Made by a program: the position numbers and the translations under genes
Notes under the pieces: model-generated
What the model was told of the DNA's origin: nothing
Databases searched by the model: none
What the model saw: only the letters and a program-made list of their open reading frames with translations
Shown: piece after piece, positions 1 through 9,219 of the stretch
How the letters are laid out: each line of letters starts with the position of its first letter
How positions within the stretch are numbered: position 1 is the stretch's first letter
Source of the DNA: Linum tenue
Taxonomy: Eukaryota > Streptophyta > Magnoliopsida > Malpighiales > Linaceae
Reading direction: 5' to 3'
Assembly (NCBI GenBank): GCA_946122785.1
Contig: CAMGYJ010000011.1
Span: 57,028,449-57,092,448 of the forward strand
Length of the DNA: 64,000 nucleotides

Positions 1-65
1 ATTCCCGCCCCAAAACAGGTCAAACAGGTCGGGTAAATCGGGTCAGGTCGAAATTGCCATCCCTA
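1..65. mobile_element. Partial end of a hAT-like non-autonomous element
   Basis: The first bases are rich in GGTC/GGGTCA motifs and stop at GCCATCCCTA. Read from the other strand this is TAGGGATGGCAATTT followed by GACCTGACCCG. Many plant hAT-type MITEs end with that kind of sequence, but this comparison is from memory. The other end lies outside the window, so the family and target duplication cannot be checked. Confidence 0.4.
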
Positions 66-470
66 ATGGTAACGAGAATGGCTACGATATATGCACGAGC
101 ACGGCCGATCACGTGCATCTGTCAAGATAGCATATTACACTGGTCGAATATCATCGTTTTGCACCGTTATGAAAATTTTGAGTATAGGAGACGAGTCGTG
201 ACGAGAAAGAACACAAGACACATGAGATGATTACTATAGCACGATACGAAACAAAATTTGACATCACAATCACTCGAAGGCAAGACCTTTCACTGCGTGC
301 ATAAGGGGTCCTAACGAAAGACACTAGTATGTTCCCAGGTTACATCTTTACGCGTTTCATGAGCTTAATTCAACAAATCACAGTGACCGTATAAACCAGA
401 AGTGTCCACCATCGACAGTGATTCATTTGTCATACCAAGAAAAAGATGAGTGGCGCAGAATCTCTCTCGC

Positions 471-480
471 GTATATATAA
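471..480 (+). promoter_or_regulatory. Probable TATA box of the armadillo-like gene
   Basis: GTATATATAA lies about 205 bases before the ATG at 686, in a pyrimidine-rich leader. It is the only clear TATA-like motif in bases 66-685, which otherwise hold no recognisable gene. Confidence 0.5.
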
Positions 481-685
481 TAATGGCGGGACGTTAACGG
501 CAACGAACTAACTTTCTCCAAATCCCCCCGCCTTAACTTTCTTTCACCCACACCAGAGTTCCAATCCAACTTCTCTTCATCCTCTGTTTTCCTTTTTTTT
601 TTTATTTTTTTTGGGTAGAACATCCTCTGTTTTCTGGGTCAAGCAGTTGAAACGAAAACAGAGCACCGCCGCCGGCCGGCCGGCG

Positions 686-1903
686 ATGAAAGACCCATCA
701 GTCAAAGAAGAAGTGTCCCGGGTGCTCCAAGTGCTGGAAGCTCTCAAACAAGCATCACACGACCTCCAATCCCACCCGAATCCCAACTCCGCCGCCATGA
801 ATCCCCTGCTCCAGCTCGAAACAGAGTCCGACGGGATCCTGTCCGACGACCCGAACCTCTCCGCCCTCTCCCACCGTCTCGCCGAGCTCAAATCGCTCGT
901 CGACGATTACAACCGCCGGTCCCCTAATCGGAGCAGCATCCGCAGCTTCTTGGCTCGCCGGGTTTCGACGCATTCCATCTCGAAAGTCGCCGGGTCGATC
1001 GAGTCCGAAATCCAGGCCTGGATCGATCGCGAGAGCGTCGAGAGCCTGGCCCGGTCGCTCAAGAAAGAACCACCTCCCGAGGGACATGAAGAACAAGAAG
1101 AAGAAGAAGAGCTGGCGAGTCTATTGGGTCAATTTGAGAATCGAATTTCTCAAGGGTTCAACCGGGAGCTGCAGGATTTGGTCCTGAAGGCGAGGGTATT
1201 CGGGTCGTTGGGTCGGATCCTCTGCGACCCGGGTCGGTCGATTCGGATCAGGGAGCTCTGCGCTTATTGTATCACTGCTCTCATCGGGTTCAACAAGGAC
1301 GTGTTCGCCGGATTCCTCATGGTGTCGCTGATTCACGCGCTCGTTTCGTTGGGGACCTGGAAATCGGTACGATTGCTCTGCTCTCTGATCAAATTGATCA
1401 GATCGCCGCTCGTCGACGAAATCGAGTACAGCGGCGAGATCCCAAGAATCATTCGGCTGCTGGACTGTAAAGATCAGGAGACGAAGGTTATGGCGATGGA
1501 TTGCGTGCTGGAAATGGGGTATTTTGGGAGGAAGGAAGCCATCGACGCGATGCTTGGAGAAGGGTTGATCGAGAAGCTGGTGGAGCTGCAGAGATCGGAA
1601 TTGGGCGGGGATTTGATCGGGATGGAGAGGTTCGACTCTGACTCTGAATTCGACTCTGATTCCGACGGCGGCGGAGAAGGGAAGAAGAAGAAGAAGAGGA
1701 AGGAGAAGGGTTTTTTGGGGAGGCACCCGTTTGCGAGCTGCGTGGCGAGATTCGCCGTGCAGTTGGAGGTCGGAGAAGGGCTGCGGCAGAGGGAGAAGAG
1801 GGCTCTGAAGCCGGAGATTCTGCGGCGGGTGAAGGAAGGCTGCGTCTCCGACGCCGAAGCCGCCACCATTGTCGCCGAAGTTCTCTGGGGATCCTCGCCG
1901 TGA
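686..1903 (+). CDS. Armadillo-like repeat protein (intronless)
   Basis: This is a single uninterrupted reading frame of 405 codons. I start at the ATG at 686 (MKDPSVKEE...), because the frame upstream to 611 opens only with TTG. The N-terminal third looks helical, resembling the leader helices of plant ARM or U-box/ARM proteins, but no U-box is visible. The centre and C-terminal part carry hydrophobic helical repeats of ARM/HEAT type, for example around VLEMGYFGRKEAIDAML. An acidic stretch (EEQEEEEE) and a second one rich in Asp-Ser pairs followed by a Lys/Arg run interrupt the fold. Such proteins serve as protein-interaction scaffolds; the partner is unknown. The coding region is much richer in GC than its flanks. 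The ARM call rests on helical pattern only. Confidence 0.75.
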   Translation: MKDPSVKEEVSRVLQVLEALKQASHDLQSHPNPNSAAMNPLLQLETESDGILSDDPNLSALSHRLAELKSLVDDYNRRSPNRSSIRSFLARRVSTHSISKVAGSIESEIQAWIDRESVESLARSLKKEPPPEGHEEQEEEEELASLLGQFENRISQGFNRELQDLVLKARVFGSLGRILCDPGRSIRIRELCAYCITALIGFNKDVFAGFLMVSLIHALVSLGTWKSVRLLCSLIKLIRSPLVDEIEYSGEIPRIIRLLDCKDQETKVMAMDCVLEMGYFGRKEAIDAMLGEGLIEKLVELQRSELGGDLIGMERFDSDSEFDSDSDGGGEGKKKKKRKEKGFLGRHPFASCVARFAVQLEVGEGLRQREKRALKPEILRRVKEGCVSDAEAATIVAEVLWGSSP

Positions 1904-3786
1904 ATAAGTAAAACGCAGGGAGAAGTGATCGTTTTGAGTTTTGGTTTGTTATGAAGATTTGGTGGTGTAATTAGACAAGTGAATTTTGTTGTGAATAATC
2001 TTCTTTTTTTGGTTAATGTCCTGTATTACATAATTCATTGAGTGTACAAATTTGTCACTTAAGAGTGAGTTTGTAGTGAAATTTGAATCGACGACTTCGA
2101 AATTATGAATTTGTTGTGTTACGTTATTGATGATACTACTAGGTTACTAGTTCTTTGTAACTTAATGTATGGCGATTTATCGCGAAAGGGTCTCACCATC
2201 GCGAATGAAATATGGATTGCATGTAGGAATGATGTCTATGAGCCTAGCAGATGTTTGGTGGTACCAACGAAGGTGGTTGTTGGCTTGCTGAATGAGAGAA
2301 ACTTCGCAAAAGAATGAAATCCACGGAATGTTGAAAACTAGAATCAAAAGATTAAACTTCTTACAAGTTACAACTAACCAACAATCGTATGGTTGACTCG
2401 AACAAACCTGGTCCGATCGCTAACCGGTGCTAACCCGAGAATCGATGATTCGAGTGGCTTGAGTACGATAATGAAAGGTGATGGGATCAAAATTCGGATA
2501 TGCCTATTGAGGTTCCATGCCATGCCATTGTTGCCAATGATACGTATTGATTATGTTCACCAAATGCCCAATGCTGTCTTGCTATGATAGGCAGCTAAAT
2601 GGAGGAAAGTCAAGATAATCCTAAAATATTGAAAGAAATAAAGAAAAGTGAGAAACGATAAGGAGAAATGGATAATCTTTCACCAAGATGGAGAATAAAA
2701 AAATAAGATCAAAACGATGAAATAATATTACAACGTCACGAAATGAAACAGTATTAACTCGACGTGAAATGAAACGAAATCTAGAAGAAGCTCCAAAACC
2801 TAGTAATGATGCGACTCCACCGAAGACACACATAGATAGCACCTTCTTTTTTTCGCATAGCTCACTCATGGCTTTTGATTGTTTTCACTGTTCAATCCCA
2901 TTTTAGATACAAACCAATGAAAACAAGCATAAAAACTTCTAGGACAGCAAAACATATGGTAGGGAGCTAATAAGATCAAGAACGGTATAATTTGATTCGA
3001 TTTTAACCGCGCATAGATATATAACGAAATTGATGGTCCGAGGACCATCAAATGAATCGATGCATTTTTCATGTACGTTTCTTATCATACTCTCTCCCAT
3101 ACTATTCAAGGGAGCTTTATTAGTGTCCTCTATTTTCTTTACACATTTGCCGTTTGATCACTTAATTATGCATCACTAACAAAACAGTCATATATTATTT
3201 TTTTGTAGGTTGTTAGTCCCAATTCGAATTGAGGTTGTGGTGGATGTCATCATCCCACATTACCATTCGAGCAACCTCTTAAAGTTACCGTCACATATAT
3301 TCAAGTTTACCAAACAAAATGATTGTTACATCAGTCACTCCGTCCAATTAAGTTAGTCGCATCAACACATGTTGTGTAAACCAACAAGTTTTATGGAACT
3401 TAACCAAAGTCCAATAGAACACGACTCGGAGTCGGACTCTCTAAAAATTACGATGTCTTTTATCATTTTGCATGTTCTTCCAGTTTCACAAATTAAAATC
3501 TATGCTCAACCATAGCAAATCCTAATTTTTACACATCAACCACCATTGATCGATATTGTTGTATATCTCATTAAAACAAACCCAATCTCACTCTATCATG
3601 TAAGATTCACAATATGTTGATATAGAAACAATAAATCCATCATTATACACTCAGAACATGAATTCGTCCGATTATGTACCACACGATTGCATTAATCGAT
3701 CATTACTCATCAAATTCACATCAACAACAACGGCTAAATCATCAACTTGTCCCTCTCGAGTCTCAACTGCTTCTACACTTTTAAGA
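1904..3786. other. Intergenic: 3' flank and gene-poor DNA
   Basis: This holds the 3' untranslated region of the armadillo-like gene and AT-rich DNA up to the end of the first GDSL gene. Short open frames here (for example 2105-2317 and 2866-3072) show no family similarity or codon bias. I see no RNA gene or clear transposon end. Confidence 0.6.
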
Positions 3787-6068
3787 TCAACCTAACAGCG
3801 TGCTTAAACTTGCAGAATCAAAGGTTCCATCACTTATGATTCGTGAAGCTTTCTCCCCTGGATGAACACTATCCCAGAAAAGATACTTGGTGGCATCAGG
3901 GCAGGTACCTGGAACAACACAGAGTATCCCAAGCTCAATGGTTCCCGTCCCACAGCATCCTCTCGTCACCTCCACGATCCCTACAAACCAGAAACAGAGC
4001 ACTCCTCTTAAACAAGGCCGGGGAACCAAAAACAGAGCAACAACAACGGGTGTCAGAATAAGAGCTAATTGTGCTCATGTCATTACCATACGGAGCTGGG
4101 TTTTGAATGAGGGAAAGCGCAGGGGTGAAGATGTCGAAGTAGACGATCTTCGCTCCTGGAAGCTGTTGATTCAGTGTTGAAATCGCCGGAGAGAGCTTGG
4201 AGTTGAAGAGCTTAGCAGCTTCGTTCAGCTCCTCGTTGCAGTGCCGCTCGAGTAACCCACCACCAAGTATCCTCTGGAGCGGGACGCAACCTATTGGAGC
4301 CGCACCCACCACCCCGATTCTCCTCGCGCCGAGCCCGTGGAGTTTCTGTGGGGCATTTCGTCGAACACTTTCAGGGCATGAATCTAAATGATCTGATTGA
4401 ATGAATATGAACGAACGAACGAACGAACGAACCTTGACTACATCCAGAGCTAACTCGACGAGTATGTCGGTGTACGTATTGGAGTCGTATTGAGCTCTCC
4501 TGATTGTGTTGGAAATGTCGTTGGTCCCTAGCAGGATGAAGTGGGGACTCGTGGAAATGATCTTGTCTGCTATTTCTGTCCCCGCGCTTGCGTTGATCTT
4601 GCTCTTGTATTCTCTGTACATCTCCAGCTGATCCTCTATTGTTATCGATCCCTGCGTGCATTTTCCATTATGTAGAGATCGAGAGATAGAACTAATCCAT
4701 ACGGACGATACGATGGACCTGTGCAAATATGGTATACGGCTCTCGTACATATAGGGGTCGTTTGCTTGTTGGATTTGGGTGTTGTATTTGGCACCCAAAT
4801 ACCAAACATTATGTATTTGATAAAAGAACATTGTTTGTTGAGGTATACAAATCCCCACGGATTTGGATCTTTTTTTTAGCTCCAAATCCGTGGACCCCAC
4901 GTATTTTCAAATACCACATTTCATATGGGGTCGTTTGGATGAATCAATTTAGAAATGAGTCAATTTGATTAATTCTCTCGTTTTATAAACGAGGCAATTA
5001 AAACGAGTCAATTCGAATTACCTGCCCCCACCCCAGGTAATTGAAATTGACTCAAAACGGATCAATTCAAAATACCTCAGACAGATTGATCCATCCAAAT
5101 TTGTTGCTGGCAAACGAGGCAATTTGGTACAATTGTCTCAAAACGAGAAAATTGTGTCAAATTGATCCGTTACAATTCCTCATCCAAACGACCCTTTGTT
5201 GGTATTTGCAAATACCACATTATGGAAGGCAAATTTTTGACACCCAAATACCAAATAAACAAACAATGATATCTTTCAAATACAAAATACAATAAATTCA
5301 TCATAAATCCAAAGGTTTTCCAAATTCAAAATCTTCATTTTCAAATCCAACAAGCAAGCAAAATTTCATCATCTTATTATTATTATTTTTGATTAGCTTG
5401 TAAGGTATTGAGATGAAATGAATTAAAGGAGGGCGAGAATAATTATTTTTAGACAAAAAACAATCTGTCTTTTACGCATTACTCTTTGTCCGGAGGTGAG
5501 AGGGTCGTAACCAGCACCAGCGGAACCAAATGAGACACCAGTGCGGAGGTCTTCCAGCTTCAGGGTCGGATCCTTATAAGGTGGCAACAGGTTCTTCACA
5601 CCCAATGTTTTAGCTAATGACATAAAAAGAAAAAAAACATCGTTTAGAAAAATCAATTCGAGTTTTTGATTTTTTAAACAACGTAAAAAATCGAAATACG
5701 AGAACGTGTCGCAAAATTCAAATCAAGTCGTGACGGACGGAAGAGAGATATTTGATACCTAGGAAGTCAGGGATGAGCCTTCCATTGCTGAACCTTCCGG
5801 TGGGCGTCTCGCCGGGGAAGTCTCTCCCGTAAGGCGGGAAGTTGCTCTTGGCAATGGTGACGACGTAGTTGTTGTTCCCCGTATCAACGAAAGAATCTCC
5901 AAGAGCGAACACGGCGGGAACGTCGCCGGCTGCTGCTGTGCTACTGTTCATGAACAGTAGCACAAGGCTGCCGCCCACCGCCACTAGCTGAACAAGAACA
6001 GAGAGAATGCCATTATGTTCCGACGGTCGGAGGCTGCCCGGACTCGTACGAATGCCCGACAAATTCAT
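3787..6068 (-). CDS. GDSL esterase/lipase, copy 1 (five exons)
   Basis: The coding sequence joins 6068-5759, 5613-5483, 4651-4433, 4345-4087 and 3980-3787 on the minus strand, giving 370 codons. All introns are GT-AG. The protein has a hydrophobic N-terminal segment (about residues 22-47) that should act as a signal peptide or anchor. The nucleophile block is [11 protein letters not shown] with Ser59, the oxyanion block is LLGTND, and the last block is DSVHP with Asp343 and His346. The SGNH/GDSL catalytic set is therefore complete. Plant members are secreted serine hydrolases acting on lipids, cutin or acylated sugars; the substrate cannot be read from sequence. The neighbouring gene at 7100-8931 is a tandem paralogue with the same exon plan. 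Intron 2 is 831 bases, against 248 in the paralogue, because of an inserted element. Confidence 0.92.
4409..4432. repeat. (GAAC)6 microsatellite touching a splice donor
   Basis: Six perfect GAAC units end at the GT donor of exon 3 of GDSL copy 1. On the coding strand the intron opens as GTTCGTTCGTTC. The paralogue has a broken form (GTTCGGCGATTC) at the same place. Confidence 0.9.
4754..5366. mobile_element. MITE-like insertion in intron 2 of GDSL copy 1
   Basis: The left end reads GGGGTCGTTTGCTTGTTGGATTTG and the right end carries the reverse complement of GCTTGTTGGATTTG. The internal sequence has short inverted copies of CACCCAAATACC and a hairpin around 4848-4898. The length matches the size difference from the paralogous intron. 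The outermost bases of the right end are diverged and no target duplication is obvious, so the superfamily is left open. Confidence 0.6.
4928..5194. mobile_element. Second MITE nested inside the first
   Basis: Terminal inverted repeats of 15 bases (GGGTCGTTTGGATGA and its complement) bound 267 bases full of CAATT and GAGTCAATT motifs. The outer element continues on both sides, with CAAATACCACATT on each flank. A clear target duplication was not found. Confidence 0.65.
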
Positions 6069-6143
6069 GAGAGCGAGCGTTTCGAAATTTTAGAGAAGAA
6101 AGAAGATTGAATGTTGCAGGGACACAGAGTAGTATTCGTTGGC

Positions 6144-6150
6144 ATATATA
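6144..6150 (-). promoter_or_regulatory. Probable TATA box of GDSL copy 1
   Basis: On the minus strand this reads TATATAT within GCTATATATGCC. It lies about 76 bases before the ATG at 6068, a normal spacing for a plant TATA box with a short leader. Confidence 0.6.
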
Positions 6151-6284
6151 GCAAGGAAATGGAAGTGGTGTATGAATTCAGAGAGATATAAGCTGGTGTC
6201 GTGTTAGTGGTTATTAATTAATTGGTGGCGTATATTTGTTTGGTAGTATTATTGATCAATGTCAACTACAGACATGAACGTGGT

Positions 6285-6369
6285 GAATATTTATATGCAG
6301 TTTTTTTTTTATAATGGTGAATTGCATTAAGAAAGGGAAAAAAGGATCCGGGAATATTTATATGCAGTT
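6285..6369 (-). mobile_element. Very short retroposon with 18-bp target duplication
   Basis: The 18-base sequence GAATATTTATATGCAGTT occurs perfectly at 6285-6302 and 6352-6369. Between them are 49 bases that begin with a run of T and continue ATAATGGTGAATTGCATTAAG. On the minus strand this is a short body ending in poly-A, flanked by a target duplication. That is the structure of a severely 5'-truncated LINE or a SINE fragment. Confidence 0.7.
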
Positions 6370-7099
6370 ATACACACGTTCGAGCCTTCGACTCCACTTT
6401 GTCTGGTGGTCAACGGGAAGAGAGTTGCATGGACTTTGTTCCTGGTCAAACTTATATCATGGCAAATACAAAACTAACACAATGGGATATTTTCGATGTA
6501 GAATTTAACTTCAGTCGTAGTTTTCATTTCAGTTGGAAAATGCAGTCTGATGTTTGGAGTAGCACTCTATACAATTATGTAGATACTTCCACAACGTAGG
6601 AGGCATCTCTATTTTTCCATATAAATTATGTAGATACCTCCAATTTTTTATGGGTGCCTCGACAAGAAAGAAGATGAAAAGGAAGAAGCGTTACTAGTAT
6701 TGAGACCATGATATCTAAATACAAGTTACCACACGTCTTTGTAACAGTTGCTTTCGCTCTTTAGGCTCCAAAATGTCACACAGCCGGAGGAAAAAATTCA
6801 TAGGTGGATTAAGGATTTGGATATGGCAAAGAAAGAAACTTATTTTCCTATCGAAACCAACACAACTAGATAAAAACTCATATTTCGAATCTCAATACAC
6901 GAGTGACTAGAATGGATCCTGTCACTATCCGAACGTGATCCGTCCGATTATATAAATATATATATATGTCCGACTATAATCTGAAAATTGCTTTATTTAG
7001 CCAACCATTAATCGTCAAGTAACTTCATACCAACAACAAGAACTCAGATCATCAACTTATTCTTCTTCCTCTCAACTGGTTGCAGCTTAGTTAATAAAA
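6370..7099. other. Intergenic between the two GDSL genes
   Basis: AT-rich DNA containing the 3' flank of GDSL copy 2 and distal promoter of copy 1. Apart from TA-rich tracts near 6950 I see no structured feature. Confidence 0.5.
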
Positions 7100-8931
7100 T
7101 CAACCCAACAGTGTCCTCAAACTTGCAGGATCGAAGGTCTGACCGGCGATGATTCCGGCGGCTTTCTCGACGGGATGGACACTGTCCCAAAACACGTACT
7201 TGTTGGCATCAGTGCAGGTACCTGGAACAAGACAGAAGATCCCAAGCTCAACGTTTCCAGTCCCACAGCAACCTCTTGTAGCCTCTTCAAACCCTGCAAT
7301 AACGAAAATCGTACAGGCAAAAAAAAGTTAGCGATAGGATATTTTGTGTTTAATCCGCAAATTTAACTCTACCTCTAACGTTTCATACTGCTACAATCGT
7401 CTACGCCCGACTCGAACGCAGGTAGATGATATGTTTATTACCATGTGGAGCTGGGTTTTGTATGAGGGACAGAACAGGGCTGAAGATGTCGAAGTAGACG
7501 ATCTTCGCTCCTGCTGGAAGCTGTCGATTCAGCGAAGAAACCGCGGGAGAGAGCTTGGAGTTGAAGAGCTTAGCAGCTTCATTCGAATCTTCGGAGCAGT
7601 TTAACCCGCCACCGAAAACTACCCTCTGGAGCGGAACGCAGCCTATTGGAACCGCACCCACCACCCCAATTCTCCTTGCGCCGAGCCCGTAGAGTTCCTG
7701 TGTGGGGCATTTCGTCGAACACCTTCAGGGCATGAATTTTTTTTTTTTTTTTTTGTATCTGATTGAATGGGATCATACGAATGAACGAAAGAATCGCCGA
7801 ACCTTGATCACATCCAGAGCAAATCCGACGAGCATATCAGTGTACGCATTCGAGTCGTATTGAGCTCGCCTGATTCGGATGCCGACGTCGTTGGTCCCTA
7901 GCACGATGATGTGTGGACTTGTGGATATGATCTCGTCTGCTCTTTCTTTCCCCGCGCTTGCATTGATCTTGCTCCTGTATTCTCTGTACATCTCCAGCTG
8001 ATCCTTTATGTTTGTAGCGGTCTGCAAACATTCCGTTAATTCGTAAGCAAATGGTATAAGATTTATTTTGTTACGATCGACTTGAAACGATTGATTTGCG
8101 CGCGCACACACACGATACACTAGACATGTGCAGACTTTCGAGTAGCATTTTGTAACGAAATGATACATTGTTTTTTTTTATATATATAGCTCGCGAGTTA
8201 TTGAGACGAGACAAACGAAAGATAGATAAAACGAAATTACAGAGATTATAAGTTGGTTTTTTTTATTACCGTTAGTGTGGAGGTGAGAGGGTCATAACCC
8301 GCACCCGCGGAACCGAACGAGACGCCGGTGAGGAGGTCTTGCATTTGCAAGGTTGGATCTTTGTAAGGAGGCAACAAATTCTTGACACCGAAAATTTCAC
8401 CAGCTGCTGACAGCAGACATTGACGTAGTCAGAAATTTATTAAACATCTTCTCGTATCACGAAAGTTTTTTTTTTTCTTTCTTCTACTGGTAATAATCAA
8501 GACTAATTTGATTTCAATATGTACAATTTATATCTATTTTTGATACCTATGAAGTCAGGTAAGATCCTTCCGTTGCCGAACCTTCCGGTGGCTGTCCCGC
8601 CGGGGAAGTCTCTCCCGTAAGGCGGGAAGTCGCTCTTCGCGACACTGACGATGTAGTTGTTGTTCCCTGTATCAACAAGTGAATCTCCGAAGATGAACAC
8701 CGCCGGAACGGCGGCGGCGTCTGCCGGAATGTTGATGATCAGTAGAAAGCTAACGGCCGCCACCAGCTGAACGAAAACAGAGTGGGTGCCCCTGTTTTCC
8801 GATGATCGGAGGATGCCCCTGTGCCCATGAATTTCCAGTAAATCGGTAGCTGTGGGGGATTTGGGCTTCATAGCCCTGCCGGCGGTGGCCCCCGTGGATT
8901 CTTCGCGAGAGAGAATGCTGTAATTAGCCAT
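7100..8931 (-). CDS. GDSL esterase/lipase, copy 2 (five exons)
   Basis: Exons on the minus strand are 8931-8547, 8403-8270, 8021-7803, 7697-7442 and 7293-7100, giving 395 codons. Exons 3 and 5 have exactly the same lengths (219 and 194) as in copy 1. Ser84 lies in [15 protein letters not shown] forms block III, and Asp368/His371 lie in DSVHP, so the SGNH set is complete. The N terminus is about 25 residues longer than in copy 1 before the hydrophobic segment (about 52-74). Targeting may therefore be by an uncleaved anchor, or translation may begin at Met21. The exon 2 acceptor is CAGCAG, so a one-residue NAGNAG variant is possible. Likely an extracellular lipid or acyl-ester hydrolase; the substrate is unknown. 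Confidence 0.92.
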
Positions 8932-9022
8932 GAAAATTGAACAAGGAAAAGAAGATTGAAGTTAGCAGGGGAAGACAGAGTGCTATGTATGTTCATTTGA
9001 ATAACCCTGAGGATGGAACTGC

Positions 9023-9028
9023 TATATA
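9023..9028 (-). promoter_or_regulatory. Probable TATA box of GDSL copy 2
   Basis: TATATA within TGTATATAGC on the minus strand, about 92 bases before the ATG at 8931. Confidence 0.5.
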
Positions 9029-9219
9029 CAGGGTAAATTTAGGGTAACTGTGTGTACTCTTGGTAAGAAAATTGTTGCATGGATCTAGAATGAATTGAAT
9101 TGTTTTGGCACGGTATTGTACCATAATTCTTAATGAGTGTACTTTTAGCCAGAAATGCTATTTACAAATTGAACTTGTACCGGTGACGACTTCTCAGAAA
9201 GGCAGCTAAGTGAGGGAAA

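Noticed and set aside
611..685. Upstream extension of the armadillo-like frame
   Set aside because: It opens with TTG and its translation looks like leader sequence; the ATG at 686 is the first proper start.
1121..1726. Long antisense frame over the armadillo-like gene
   Set aside because: A shadow of the high-GC coding strand; no family similarity.
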